The notes: a model not told the origin generated them from the letters alone. DNA of 64,000 nucleotides from an uncultured Prevotella sp. (GCA_900317685.1 ONHQ01000002.1:62001-126000); one strand, 5' to 3'; counted from the stretch's first letter, positions 36,758-46,189 are shown. Program-made: numbers and translations.

Positions 36758-38041
36758 CTATTTCACCAGATAGGCGCAGTATTTGTTTAAGAGAAGAGAC
36801 GCCGGTAGCTCTCCTTTCTCATAGCGCTCAGCATCCAATGCTTGTATCGGCATGTCGACATGCGTGCCGTCTTGAAAAGTGGTGAGCAGACGGCTTGCAT
36901 CTCCTTTTCCAGTGATTTGTATCTGAGAGAAGAGCGGCGAGATGTCGCTGTCGATGTACACGATGGCATAGCTTGGACGTTTGGCCCCCGGCATCTCCTC
37001 TTTTAGTACATGTTTGTGAACCAAATCTTGGATGTCGCGGTTGGCTGTATCCTTGGAGCATTTGTTGAGTGCGGCCCATTGCTTTGTCGTTATCTTCGAC
37101 TCATATCCGTCAAGGAATAGGTTGATGGTGCGTTTCTGCCTTTCCGTCATGAACAAGGTGTGAGCGCGATTCCAAAAGACAGCTTTGTTCAGAACCGAGT
37201 TGAGCATCCCTGCCGACGTATCGAGAGCACGTATCAGCGTGGTGATATACCATTGTATCCATTCCGTCAGGTCACCATTGCCTTTCTGCGCACGCTCCAG
37301 TATCTCGTAATAGTGCTTCTTGTCGCTATTGATAGCGGAGGATATATTGTAAAACCGGAATTTACTCTTTTCGCCGCGGGCGAGCATCATGTCGGACAGA
37401 ATCCTTGCCAGCCGCCCGTTTCCATCCTCAAAGGGATGGATGGAGACAAACCCAAAATGGGCAATGGCAGAGCGAATCAGATAGGAGTCTTGTGCCTCGC
37501 TGTTAAACCAGTTGATGAATCGGTCCATCTCAGTTTCTATTCTGTCGGGCTTGGGAGCCACATAGTGCACCCTTTCGCGCCCGAGATACCCTGAGACGAT
37601 ATGCTCGTCATGGCTTCTGTATCTGCCCGTCTCTATCTGTTCGCCTGCACTGAATCCTGTCGGGAAGAAAACCGTCTGCCAGCCACATAGTATCTGCTTG
37701 GTGATAGGACGGTCGTAGTGCTCAACGGCGTCGAGCATCACAGCGACCACGGCGTCGACATAGTGCGAGGGAGCAACAAACTTCGTGCTCTCTATTCCTA
37801 ACCTGAGTGCGATGGACGACCGCACCTGATCGGCATTGAGATTGATGCCTTCGATTTCTGAGGAGTAGACAATATCGTGGGTGAGATTCTCGGCCATGGC
37901 ACCGAGACGGCTGTCAAAGCCCAGTTGTCCTAATTGCCCATAAAGCGATCCCAGCTTATGAGAAGCCTGTTCCAATGGTGGCAAAATGGCATTGGCATCC
38001 CATCGGAAATCTGTCCAGTTGTCTCTTTCGTGTATATACAT
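36758..38041 (-). CDS. Fic family protein (self-inhibited AMP-transferase type)
   Basis: A 427-residue Fic/DOC protein that is expected to transfer AMP (or another nucleotide group) to protein hydroxyls. The catalytic loop HPFEDGNGRLAR near residues 214-225 matches HPFx(D/E)GNGRxxR. The N-terminal inhibitory motif SSEIEG near residues 69-74 fits (S/T)xxxE(G/N), so activity should be held off by the Glu. An N-terminal DUF4172-like segment (HERDNWTDFRWD) and a C-terminal winged helix (MTERQKRTINLFLDGYESK onward) complete the architecture. It is transcribed alone. A -7 element TAATTTTG (38108-38101, minus strand) overlaps the terminator of dps. Target proteins unknown. Confidence 0.9.
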   Translation of the reverse strand: MYIHERDNWTDFRWDANAILPPLEQASHKLGSLYGQLGQLGFDSRLGAMAENLTHDIVYSSEIEGINLNADQVRSSIALRLGIESTKFVAPSHYVDAVVAVMLDAVEHYDRPITKQILCGWQTVFFPTGFSAGEQIETGRYRSHDEHIVSGYLGRERVHYVAPKPDRIETEMDRFINWFNSEAQDSYLIRSAIAHFGFVSIHPFEDGNGRLARILSDMMLARGEKSKFRFYNISSAINSDKKHYYEILERAQKGNGDLTEWIQWYITTLIRALDTSAGMLNSVLNKAVFWNRAHTLFMTERQKRTINLFLDGYESKITTKQWAALNKCSKDTANRDIQDLVHKHVLKEEMPGAKRPSYAIVYIDSDISPLFSQIQITGKGDASRLLTTFQDGTHVDMPIQALDAERYEKGELPASLLLNKYCAYLVK

Positions 38042-38111
38042 GGTGCTGTTTTTGGTGAGTTTGCGGCATTATCTTTCAAATAACGCCGCATGATCTGCGG
38101 CAAAATTAAGA

Positions 38112-38163
38112 AAAAAATGCCGCATCGGCAAGTTTCCGTGAGGGAAATCTTTGCCAATGCGGC
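38112..38163 (-). terminator. Terminator after dps
   Basis: On the minus strand GCCGCATTGGCAA (38163-38151) pairs with TTGCCGATGCGGC (38131-38119), with a smaller nested stem, and a run of T follows. The Fic promoter starts directly downstream. A separate palindrome GCCGCA/TGCGGC lies at 38085-38101. Confidence 0.75.
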
Positions 38164-38230
38164 GATCAGGTGTGAATCAATTCTCTATGTATAGTCAGCT
38201 ATGTGAGGCTTGCGGGCTGTTGCCTTTTCG

Positions 38231-38719
38231 TCATTTAGCGCATTTGGGTGAGTTGAAGGCTACGAGCATCCAAACAGTCTTCTCCTGCTCCTTGAGGTAG
38301 TCGCTCATCAGTGCCACAGTGACCTCGTCGCCGGCGTCGGCAGCCAGGCGGAGCACTTCGCGCTCCTGGGCGATGAGCGTCTTCAGGGTGTCGAGGACAT
38401 ACTCCACTGCGTTGCAGCCTGTCTCGGGCACTTCGAGTTCCTGTACCTTAGCCACTTTGAGGTAAGCCGAGAAGCGGCTCTCAGGTGTACCGTCGAGTTG
38501 GAGAATGCGCTCAGCGATCTCGTCGATCTTAGCGGCAGCGTCATCGTAGAGCTCCTCGTATTTCTCGTGCATGATGAAGAAGCCATGGCCGCGTACGTTC
38601 CAGTGGAGGTTGCGCAGGTTGGTGTAGTGAATCTGGAAGTCTGCCAGCAGTTGGGCCAGAGCGTTGACGACGTTGAGAGTGAGCTCGCTGTTGAGTCCGG
38701 TGAAATTCAGAGTCTTCAT
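38231..38719 (-). CDS. dps: Dps ferritin-like DNA-protection protein
   Basis: Dps forms a 12-mer that oxidises and stores iron and shields DNA from peroxide. The 162-residue form begins at the ATG at 38719 (MKTLNFTGLN). The intersubunit ferroxidase site is visible in NLRNLHWNVRGHGFFIMHEKYEELYDD split over residues about 35-61: the two histidines, and the acidic residues that follow. The -7 element TATCTTTG lies 50 bp upstream. In anaerobic Bacteroidota dps is usually peroxide-induced through OxyR, but no OxyR gene is here. Confidence 0.93.
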   Translation of the reverse strand: MKTLNFTGLNSELTLNVVNALAQLLADFQIHYTNLRNLHWNVRGHGFFIMHEKYEELYDDAAAKIDEIAERILQLDGTPESRFSAYLKVAKVQELEVPETGCNAVEYVLDTLKTLIAQEREVLRLAADAGDEVTVALMSDYLKEQEKTVWMLVAFNSPKCAK

Positions 38720-38768
38720 AATGTTATTCTTTTTTGTGGTTGATAATCTTGTTTTCTTTTCTCTGGTG

Positions 38769-38776
38769 CAAAGATA
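38769..38776 (-). promoter_or_regulatory. dps promoter (-7 element)
   Basis: Reads TATCTTTG on the minus strand. TTGC at a 19-bp spacing is the best -33 candidate. Confidence 0.55.
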
Positions 38777-38914
38777 GAAGTTTATTTCCACGCTTGCAAC
38801 AGCCTTTTTCTATGAGGCGATAGACAGAATGAATGATAAAAAGAAAAGCACTGTATGTCAGTATGTTAGGCTGACAAACAGTGCTTTTGCCTTTTTCTTG
38901 GACAGTGAACATTT

Positions 38915-39796
38915 TCAGATGATGATCCTCACCTTCTTGTATTGTTCGCGGAACTCGCTGGGCGTGCATCCTTTCTTACGCTTGAAGATACGGTTGAAGT
39001 TGCTCATGTTGTTGTATCCGCACTTGAAGCAGATTTCTCCGACGCTCTCGTTGGTGTCGATGAGCATCCTTGTGGCGTTGCCCATGCGTATGTCGATGAT
39101 GTAGTCGCTCAATGTTCGGCCCGTGTGCTGCTTGAAGAAGCGGCTGAAAGAACTCTTGCTCATGTTGGCAATACCAGAGAGATCTTCGAGCATGAGGTCG
39201 TTCATATAGTTCTCGGCGATGTAGTTTTTCACCTTGAGGATGCGTCGGCTGTCATCCTCGATGTCCACTTTGGCGTAGCTGGTCGTGGCCAGCGTCCTCA
39301 TGCCCTCACTGTTGGCGAGGGTGTTGAGGATCTCCAAGAACTGTATCGTAGCCATGAACTTATTGCCCTGGTGCCCGAGGTTTTCCAGCTTCTCGTAGAT
39401 CTTGATGATCGTGTTGATGGGGAAGGCGATGCCTTTCTGCGCCTCAGTGAGCATCTTGCGGATATTGTCGAAGGGTGCTTTGGCGAGCAGTCCTTCGTTG
39501 AGATTGCCGAGATCAAACTGAATAGTGATCTCCCGGATGTCGTCGCTATGGCAGTCGCCTTGCTCCCAGACGTGCTCAAGCTCATTGCTGCTGATGAGCA
39601 CGAGGTCATAGTCGCCTATGACCTCACTGCTGTCGCCCACGATTCGCCTGACACCTTTGGCGTTTTCAACGAAGTTCAGTTCACAGACCTCATGGCAGTG
39701 GATGGGGTAGGTGAACTCTTTCTTGTGTCGCTCCACGATATAGAGGATGTCTTTGTCCATCAGTGGAGTAATCTCATGCAAAACGTGGCTGTTCAT
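38915..39796 (-). CDS. AraC-family regulator of the mannan operon
   Basis: A 293-residue AraC/XylS-type regulator with an N-terminal cupin sensor (HKKEFTYPIHCHEVCELNFV near residues 24-43) and a C-terminal double helix-turn-helix (LEDLSGIANMSKSSFSRFFK near 204-223; SVGEICFKCGYNNMSNFNRI near 253-272). It starts 12 bp after the epimerase stop codon, so it is most likely the last gene of the mannan operon and would give feedback control. The 21-bp-spaced direct repeats at 46339-46370 are a natural candidate binding site. The inducer is probably a manno-oligosaccharide, inferred only from context. Confidence 0.88.
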   Translation of the reverse strand: MNSHVLHEITPLMDKDILYIVERHKKEFTYPIHCHEVCELNFVENAKGVRRIVGDSSEVIGDYDLVLISSNELEHVWEQGDCHSDDIREITIQFDLGNLNEGLLAKAPFDNIRKMLTEAQKGIAFPINTIIKIYEKLENLGHQGNKFMATIQFLEILNTLANSEGMRTLATTSYAKVDIEDDSRRILKVKNYIAENYMNDLMLEDLSGIANMSKSSFSRFFKQHTGRTLSDYIIDIRMGNATRMLIDTNESVGEICFKCGYNNMSNFNRIFKRKKGCTPSEFREQYKKVRIII

Positions 39797-39808
39797 AGTT
39801 ATAGGGCT

Positions 39809-40996
39809 TTAAACTTGTCGTTCAATGATTTCCAGACACATGCGGCTGTTGTGGTAAGGGCATTTCCAGAATCCGGCCTTGTCGTCGTCGAGGTTGATCT
39901 TGCCGTTGTCGTCGACCGCCCAGTGCCATTCGCCATTGACGTGGTCCACGAGATGCTTGTCGATAAACGTCCAGCAGTCTTTGGCCACTTTCAGCGCGGA
40001 TGCGTCGTTGAAGTACTGATAGAGGTTGACGTGGCCGATGACATTCTCGCAGAGCACCCACCACTGACGCTGACGGTCGGTCTTTCCGGTGTCCTTCCAG
40101 TGCTCATAGATCATTGATCCGTCGGGTTGCAGGCCTTCGTCAGCGGCTTTTGCCAAGTCTACGACGATGGGTCCGAGCTTTGCCTTCACGTCATCCTCAC
40201 CGAGCACGAGGGCTGTTTCCCACAGCAGCCAAGTCGCCTCGATGTCGTGACCATAGCTCTCTACGTTGCGACGTCCATGCCACTCGTTGTCGAAGAAAAG
40301 GTCGAGATGGTGCGTCTCCTTATTATATAGCTTGTCGGTGAAGACGTCGAACAACCGATGGATGCTCTCGTGCAACTCCTTGGAAGGCCATACACGGTAG
40401 AGGTTGGTATAAGGTTCGATGACATGCAGATGGGTGTTCATCGTCTTGGCGCCGTTCTCGTCCTTGTCGGAGAGACGCATGTCTGCGATTGGATTCCACT
40501 CGCGTGTGAGAGCCTCTACGTATCCTCCGTTGACGGCATCGTAGGCGTGGGCCTCTATGTCGTGGTAGAGTTTGATGGCGGCGTCGAGCGCCTGCTTGTC
40601 GCCCGTGGCGCGCGCATACTCGCTGAGGCCGTAGATGACGAAGCCGATGGCGTAGGTCTGCTTCTTGGTGTCGAGCGGCTTGCCCTCACAGTCGAGGCTC
40701 CAGTACACGCCACCGTACTCTTTGTCGATGAAGTGATCGAGGATATAGTCCTTGGCACGTGTGGCGGCATCGAGATATTCCTTGTTTTTCATCACACGGT
40801 AGGCGGCGGAGAAGGCCCACAGGATACGTCCGTTGAGGATCGCGCCCTTCTCTGCTTCGGGGTGCACATGGTCGTGACCGTCGACACGGCCGTAGTATCC
40901 GCCGTGCTCTTTGTCCGTGACCTTATCGATCCAGTACCGGAGGATATTGTTCTCCAAGCACTGTTTCATTTCTTTTTTGAGTGTTTCCATAGTCAT
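39809..40996 (-). CDS. Mannobiose/cellobiose 2-epimerase (AGE family)
   Basis: A 395-residue cytoplasmic (alpha/alpha)6-barrel enzyme of the N-acylglucosamine 2-epimerase/cellobiose 2-epimerase family. In mannan pathways it converts beta-1,4-mannobiose to mannosylglucose. Conserved features include RVDGHDHVHPEAEKGAILNG near residues 37-56, the histidine-rich NTHLHVIEPYTNLYRVW near 187-203, and SYGHDIEATWLLWE near 247-260. The ATG at 40996 overlaps the symporter stop codon (TAATG), indicating translational coupling; an alternative ATG lies 6 bp later. Together with the GH130 gene it points to the B. fragilis-type mannan route rather than N-acetylmannosamine metabolism. Confidence 0.9.
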   Translation of the reverse strand: MTMETLKKEMKQCLENNILRYWIDKVTDKEHGGYYGRVDGHDHVHPEAEKGAILNGRILWAFSAAYRVMKNKEYLDAATRAKDYILDHFIDKEYGGVYWSLDCEGKPLDTKKQTYAIGFVIYGLSEYARATGDKQALDAAIKLYHDIEAHAYDAVNGGYVEALTREWNPIADMRLSDKDENGAKTMNTHLHVIEPYTNLYRVWPSKELHESIHRLFDVFTDKLYNKETHHLDLFFDNEWHGRRNVESYGHDIEATWLLWETALVLGEDDVKAKLGPIVVDLAKAADEGLQPDGSMIYEHWKDTGKTDRQRQWWVLCENVIGHVNLYQYFNDASALKVAKDCWTFIDKHLVDHVNGEWHWAVDDNGKINLDDDKAGFWKCPYHNSRMCLEIIERQV

Positions 40997-42345
40997 TATT
41001 TCTTAATAGGATAGAGATAGGACAGCAGCATCATGATCAGAGCGAAGGCTGCCGGGAACAGGGAGAACAAGGCCCAGACCATCGTCAGCACGGAGTCGGT
41101 GATGGACTGCGGGTCGATGGTGGGGTTGCCAAACTGGTCGGTGATCATGTGGGCACCGGCCAAGCCGAGGAACATAGCGATGAGTGAGCCGGAGATGGCC
41201 GTGCCGAACTTCTGTGCCATGGTGCCGGAGGAGAAGATAAGGCCTGTAGAGGAGGTGCCGTTCTTCTTCGTCGCGTAGTCAGCCACGTCGGCATACATCG
41301 ACCACAACAGCGGAGAGTAGATGCCCACACCGGCCGAGGTGAGGATGGTCACACCGATCATCACCCAGATATATGCCGGTTTCATCGGGATGAAGAAGAA
41401 AAGGATAGAGGTCACAAAGCAGATGAAAGCCGAGAAGATAAACGTCTTGCGCTTCGAGCCCAGCCACTTCGTGCAGACCGGAGACAGGCCGCCGAAGATC
41501 ATGCAGGTGACCTCGCCGAAGGCCATAAACACCGTGTAGTTGATGATGAGGCTGCCCACGGTGATGTCACCGCCCATGCAGTAGGAGAACATATATCCGG
41601 CCACGGCATAGCGGAAACCATTGAAGAAGTTGGTGCAGACGGCTGTCAGCGTCATGAAGATCCAGGGCTTGTTCTTCACCAGGTCTACGAACTGCTTACC
41701 CGAGAACTTCTCGGCGCGCACCGGTTTCAGTCGTTCCTTGGTGAGCAGACCGCAGGCCAGCGTACCCGCTGTGGCCAATGCTCCGAAGAAACAACCGAGC
41801 ACGGCATACTGATGCTGGTCCGTGCCGCCGACAAACTTCTGAAGATAGGGGAAGGAGAGCAGGGTGACGAAGCCCATGGCATAGGCACCCACCATGCGGA
41901 AAGCGGAGAACTGGTTCTTCTCGTTGTCGTCGTCGGTCATCACGCCAAGCAAAGAGCCGAACGGCACATTGACGAGCGAATAGACCAGCATCATCAGTAT
42001 ATAGAAGAAGTAAGCGTAGATGCGCTTGCCCACGGGACCGAGATCAGGCGTATAGAGCAGCAGGGCGAAGATGACACCCAAGGGGATGGAACCGAAGATG
42101 ACCCAAGGACGGTAGGTGCCCCAGCGGCTTTGCGTGCGGTCGGCGATGACGCCGATGACCGGATCGATGAAGACATCGATGAGACGCGCCACCAGCATCA
42201 GCACGGCAGCATCGTAGAAGGTCAGGCCGAAGACATTAGTGAAGAATAACGGGAAGGCGATGGACATGATCTTCCAAGTGATGCCGCCTGCTGCAGCGTC
42301 ACCGAGTGCATAGCCTATTTTCTCTGATAGTTTAATTTTAGCCAT
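40996..42345 (-). CDS. GPH-type sugar:cation symporter (probable mannobiose transporter)
   Basis: A 449-residue inner-membrane transporter of the glycoside-pentoside-hexuronide:cation symporter family (MFS), about 12 hydrophobic segments. Family signatures are KIGYALGDAAAGGITWKIMS near residues 7-26 and DVFIDPVIGVIADRTQSRWG near 53-72, including the conserved D-P-x-x-G-x-x-x-D pattern. It sits between the GH130 and epimerase genes, as does ManB in the B. fragilis mannan operon, so mannobiose is the expected substrate. There is no SusC/SusD pair in this window, so outer-membrane uptake must be provided elsewhere. Confidence 0.88.
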   Translation of the reverse strand: MAKIKLSEKIGYALGDAAAGGITWKIMSIAFPLFFTNVFGLTFYDAAVLMLVARLIDVFIDPVIGVIADRTQSRWGTYRPWVIFGSIPLGVIFALLLYTPDLGPVGKRIYAYFFYILMMLVYSLVNVPFGSLLGVMTDDDNEKNQFSAFRMVGAYAMGFVTLLSFPYLQKFVGGTDQHQYAVLGCFFGALATAGTLACGLLTKERLKPVRAEKFSGKQFVDLVKNKPWIFMTLTAVCTNFFNGFRYAVAGYMFSYCMGGDITVGSLIINYTVFMAFGEVTCMIFGGLSPVCTKWLGSKRKTFIFSAFICFVTSILFFFIPMKPAYIWVMIGVTILTSAGVGIYSPLLWSMYADVADYATKKNGTSSTGLIFSSGTMAQKFGTAISGSLIAMFLGLAGAHMITDQFGNPTIDPQSITDSVLTMVWALFSLFPAAFALIMMLLSYLYPIKK

Positions 42346-42416
42346 TGGTAAGGTTTCATTGACGAAGCCTTTGTCAGCACTTCAGGGTTCTGACAAAGGC
42401 TTGTGTCGCTTATTGT

Positions 42417-43586
42417 TTATTTCAGATTTTCTTTGTTTTTGGCGATGAGTCTCTTGATGGTTTCCACGCTTTTGCCGGTGGCGAAGCCGTCAGCGGGCGT
42501 GTGCATACAGTAGTCCACGAGACGGTCGATGGTCGAGGTGGCTACGTGCATACGGGTGTCGGAAGAGGCGTAGTAGATAAACACCTTGCCGTCCTCGTCA
42601 GCGATCCAACCGTTGGAGAACACCACGTTCATCACGTCGCCGATATACTCTTCGCCCTGAGGAACGAGGAAATAACCGCCCGGCTGTGCTATGACGCGTG
42701 TGGGATCGTCGAGCGCTGTCATGTACATGTAGAGCACATAGCGCAGACCACTGGCGCAGCCGCGTACGCCGTGGGCGAGGTGGAGCCAGCCTTGCGGTGT
42801 CTTGATGGGGTGAGGACCCTCACCGTTCTTCACTTCCATGATGGTGTGATAGTGGCGCAGGTTGATGATCTTCTCTTCTTTTACCTCAGCGTGCTCGATG
42901 TCGTCGACAAGTGCCCATCCGATGCCACCGCCGGAACCAGCGTCGATGAAGCCGTCCTGAGGACGTGTGTAGAAAGCGTACTTGCCGTTGACAAACTCAG
43001 GGTGCAGCACGACGTTGCGCTGCTGGCTCTTGGATTTCAGGTCCGGCAGACGTTCCCAGTTGATGAGGTCCTTGGTGCGTGCGATGCCGGCTGTGGCTGT
43101 TGCGGCACTCAGATCACCGGGCTGACTGTCGTCGTGCCGCTCTGCGCAGAACACGCCGTAGATCCATCCGTCTTCGTGGGCGGTGAGACGCATGTCATAG
43201 ACATTGGTGGCGGGGATCACATCCTCGGGCATGGTGATGGGCTCAGGCCAGAAACGGAAGTTGTCTACGCCGTTGGGGCTTTCGGCAACAGCGAAGAAGC
43301 TCTTGCGGTCGGCACCCTCCACACGCACGACAAGTAGGTATTTGCCATGCCACTTGATGGCTCCGCTGTTGAGCGTGGCGTTCATCATGATGCGCTGCAT
43401 CAGGTAGGGATTATCCTTCTCATTGAAGTCGTAGCGCCACTCCAGCGGCGTGTGCTCGGCAGTGAGAACAGGATATTTATAACGTGTGTAGATGCCGTTG
43501 CCCCATTCCAGAGGCACGTTCTTGCGAGTAAGCAATTCTTCGTGGTGTGTGCGCAGCTTGGCGACACGATCTTGGAATTCAGTCAT
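42417..43586 (-). CDS. 4-O-beta-D-mannosyl-D-glucose phosphorylase (GH130)
   Basis: This phosphorylase splits mannosylglucose with phosphate to give alpha-D-mannose-1-phosphate and glucose in the cytoplasm. The 389-residue form starts at the ATG at 43586 (MTEFQDRVAKLRTHHEELL), which matches the family; an in-frame start 84 bp earlier is less likely. Family features are NGIYTRYKYPVLTAEHTP near residues 30-47, LNSGAIKWHGKYLLVVRVEG near 67-86, and the catalytic aspartate in NVYDMRLTAHEDG near 124-136. HLAHGVRGCASGLRYVLYMY is near 266-285. Genomic context (mannanase, symporter, epimerase) supports mannosylglucose as the substrate rather than longer manno-oligosaccharides. Confidence 0.92.
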   Translation of the reverse strand: MTEFQDRVAKLRTHHEELLTRKNVPLEWGNGIYTRYKYPVLTAEHTPLEWRYDFNEKDNPYLMQRIMMNATLNSGAIKWHGKYLLVVRVEGADRKSFFAVAESPNGVDNFRFWPEPITMPEDVIPATNVYDMRLTAHEDGWIYGVFCAERHDDSQPGDLSAATATAGIARTKDLINWERLPDLKSKSQQRNVVLHPEFVNGKYAFYTRPQDGFIDAGSGGGIGWALVDDIEHAEVKEEKIINLRHYHTIMEVKNGEGPHPIKTPQGWLHLAHGVRGCASGLRYVLYMYMTALDDPTRVIAQPGGYFLVPQGEEYIGDVMNVVFSNGWIADEDGKVFIYYASSDTRMHVATSTIDRLVDYCMHTPADGFATGKSVETIKRLIAKNKENLK

Positions 43587-43695
43587 TTGCGAATGGTTTT
43601 TGTCAGTTGATATTAAGTTTTCCTTTATTTCGGTTTTGCCAAAGGCAGCTTGTGAGGAATTTGTCTCCATGATGATGCCGGCAAAAAAGAATGTT

Positions 43696-44751
43696 CTATT
43701 TGGTCTTGGCGATGTCTTTGACAGTCAGCACACGCGGATCCTCGACCCAAGTCTTAAAGTCGTTGGCCTCGGGATGCCCGGCGTAAGGGACATAGAGCTC
43801 TTGTTGCTTGTCCCAGGCGTTGCGCCAGAAGAGTACGTAGCAGATGGGATAGGGCTTGATGGCCGGCCAGAGCACCGTGGTAAACCAGTTTTTGACAGGC
43901 AGCTTCTGCGATCCTGTCTCTGTCAGGGCGATGAGCTTTTGATGCTTCTTGCCCATCTCGGTCAGCCGGCTCAGCTCGCGCCCGATGTTCTTCGTGTAGT
44001 TTTCAGCACTGCCGTCAAAGTCGTAGAGGTCCACACCGATCAGATCCACGTATTTGTCTCCCGGATAATAGATGTCCAGACTTGCGTCGCCCGTGTTTGG
44101 GGAGAAGGCCCACACGAGGTTGTTGAGGCCTTGGCGCTTCATAAACTGATAGGTATAGACATAGAGTTGCTTGTATTGCTCAGTGGTGCAGCTGTTTTTT
44201 CCCCACCAGAACCATCCTCCGCCCATCTCGTGCCAAGGGCGGAAGATGACGGGAATCGGCTGTCCCTTGTCGTCGCGCAAGGAAGCCAGGAAGAGAGCCA
44301 CACGCTTCATGCGCTTGGCAAACTCCTTGCAGCTCTTGCCGCCGGGCAGGATTTCTCCTACCGGTTTGCCTTCGGGATCCCAGGCATTCTTGCCAGTGAC
44401 AGGGTTGTTGGGGTGCCAGCTGATCTCCACGATACCTCCGCGACGGTTCTGTGCTTTGATTTCCTGACGCATACGGTCAAAGGGCACGCCATCGAGATTC
44501 TTGGCTTTTCCTATCTCCAGGTCACCGAGCTCAAAGCCCATCACGGCGGGATAGTCACCGCACGTCTCTTTCACGTCGCTGCGTCCCTGTTCCCATTTCC
44601 AGTCGTGGCCGTAGACAGGGTCGTCCTGATGACCTACCATCACTCCGCTTTTCTGCAACTTTGCCATGCGGCGGATAAGCTGGGTGGCAGGTGAGGCGGC
44701 GCAGGTGAGGCCGAGAGCCAGCAATAATGTCGTAATGATCGATGTCTTCAT
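43696..44751 (-). CDS. GH26 endo-beta-1,4-mannanase
   Basis: A 351-residue exported glycoside hydrolase family 26 enzyme that cuts beta-mannan or glucomannan. The signal peptide spans residues 1-20 (SIITTLLLALGLTCAA). The acid/base glutamate is in IFRPWHEMGGGWFWWG near residues 168-183, and the nucleophile glutamate in LIALTETGSQK near 272-282. The order mannanase, phosphorylase, symporter, epimerase matches the known Bacteroides mannan operon, where the mannanase releases mannobiose. Cell-surface attachment is not evident; release into the periplasm is the default reading. It follows the CE7-type esterase gene by 37 bp. Confidence 0.93.
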   Translation of the reverse strand: MKTSIITTLLLALGLTCAASPATQLIRRMAKLQKSGVMVGHQDDPVYGHDWKWEQGRSDVKETCGDYPAVMGFELGDLEIGKAKNLDGVPFDRMRQEIKAQNRRGGIVEISWHPNNPVTGKNAWDPEGKPVGEILPGGKSCKEFAKRMKRVALFLASLRDDKGQPIPVIFRPWHEMGGGWFWWGKNSCTTEQYKQLYVYTYQFMKRQGLNNLVWAFSPNTGDASLDIYYPGDKYVDLIGVDLYDFDGSAENYTKNIGRELSRLTEMGKKHQKLIALTETGSQKLPVKNWFTTVLWPAIKPYPICYVLFWRNAWDKQQELYVPYAGHPEANDFKTWVEDPRVLTVKDIAKTK

Positions 44752-44788
44752 GATGTATGGTTTTTATGTTTTGATTGCGATGTCTATG

Positions 44789-46072
44789 CTATTTGATGTC
44801 CATCATCTTCAGCAGCCATGCTTCCCATTCGTCCCACTGCTCCTGGAACCAATAGTGGCCAGTGAGCTGATAGACGCTGAGGTGCTTGGGCGCCTTCACG
44901 ATGTTGTAGGTACCGTAGGACGATGTGGGTGGCACCACCTCGTCGTTGTATCCGAAAGAGAACCAGCAGGGGCAGGTCACGCGGCGGGCGAAGTTGACGC
45001 CGTCGTAGTAGCGGGCTCCCTTGATGCGGGCCTCGTTAGGGTTCTTGACCTGATAGAAGTAGTGGGGCCATCCGCCGGCGACGCCCTTCAATTCGCTTTC
45101 GTAGTCGCACATAGCGTCGTGGACGGCCCCCATGAAACTCACGCGCTTGTCGAGAGCGGCTGTGGCGAGCGAGAGGAAACCGCCCTGGCTCGAGCCTGTC
45201 ACGCCGAGGTGCTGGCCGTCCCATTGCGGCAGTGAGGCGATGTAATCGACGCAGCGCACGGCACCGACGACCACGCGCTTGTAGTAGTTCTTATCTGGGT
45301 TGTCGAGATTGGTGTCCCAGTAGTTGTCGAGTCCGCCACGGAAAATCTCGTCATAGACATGTTGCGGCAGGGTCACGGGCAGGCCGTGGATACCGATCTC
45401 CAAGGTGATGGCACCGCGCGAGGCAGTGTAGACGTCACCACTATAGGGGCGCACACCGGCACCGGGCACGCGGAGCAGAGCGGGATATTTGCCCGGCTTG
45501 ACGGGCACACAGAGGATGCCGAAGATGCGGCCGCCGGGGCGGTCGTTGACAAAGCTCACCTCATAGACATTGACATCCTTGGTCGAGCGGTCGGGCAGGG
45601 GAGTGAGATGCGGGTCAAGGTCGTATTGCCGGGCCTGCTTCAAAGCCTTGCTCCAAAAATCGTCGAAGTCATCGGGACATTGTGTGGCGGGCACAAGCTT
45701 CTCGGGATCGAAGGCTGCTGTGCACAGTCCGTCGTAGTCCTTGCCGCCAACGTGTGCCGTGACCTTGAGGCGATAGAAGCCGGGCTTGGTCAGCTTACCG
45801 CTGAGGCGGACCGTGCCGTCTTTGAGTGTGACACCTTTTTTATATATAGAGGGATACATCACCGGACCAGCTTCATAGTCGATCTGAGCGTTGGGCAGCG
45901 GTGTGCCAGACTTGAGAACGGAGACTGTGAATCGTGCAGTCTGACCCGCGTGATAGTTCCAGTCGTTGTGATCGGGCTGTACCGTCACAGTAATGTTGTT
46001 GCCTCTGATCTGCGCGCCTATGGTCATGCTGATCAGCAGAATCATCAACGAAAGAAAGGATAATCGCTTCAT
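44789..46072 (-). CDS. Exported CE7-type acetyl esterase
   Basis: A 427-residue exported esterase of the AXE1/cephalosporin-C deacetylase family (CE7). The signal peptide is residues 1-20 (LSFLSLMILLISMTIGA). An N-terminal Ig-like domain covers about residues 25-120, then the alpha/beta-hydrolase. The nucleophile serine is in GVTGSSQGGFLSLA near 286-299, the aspartate in FGYNDEVVPP near 374-383, and the histidine in TGHYWFQEQW near 405-414. As first gene of the mannan operon it probably removes acetyl groups from acetylated glucomannan oligosaccharides so that the mannanase can act. A -7 element TATCTTTG lies 109 bp upstream. Confidence 0.87.
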   Translation of the reverse strand: MKRLSFLSLMILLISMTIGAQIRGNNITVTVQPDHNDWNYHAGQTARFTVSVLKSGTPLPNAQIDYEAGPVMYPSIYKKGVTLKDGTVRLSGKLTKPGFYRLKVTAHVGGKDYDGLCTAAFDPEKLVPATQCPDDFDDFWSKALKQARQYDLDPHLTPLPDRSTKDVNVYEVSFVNDRPGGRIFGILCVPVKPGKYPALLRVPGAGVRPYSGDVYTASRGAITLEIGIHGLPVTLPQHVYDEIFRGGLDNYWDTNLDNPDKNYYKRVVVGAVRCVDYIASLPQWDGQHLGVTGSSQGGFLSLATAALDKRVSFMGAVHDAMCDYESELKGVAGGWPHYFYQVKNPNEARIKGARYYDGVNFARRVTCPCWFSFGYNDEVVPPTSSYGTYNIVKAPKHLSVYQLTGHYWFQEQWDEWEAWLLKMMDIK

Positions 46073-46181
46073 TCTCGATCTTGTTTTTATGTTATTAGGT
46101 GGATGGAACGAGACGATACGAAAGTGTCATTCCCGCCCACGTGCTATTCAACGGTTTTAATCGTGTGGTTGAAATCTGCTG

Positions 46182-46189
46182 CAAAGATA
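46182..46189 (-). promoter_or_regulatory. Promoter of the mannan operon (-7 element)
   Basis: Reads TATCTTTG on the minus strand. TTTG motifs upstream are at non-standard spacing (12 bp), so activation may be needed. Confidence 0.55.
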
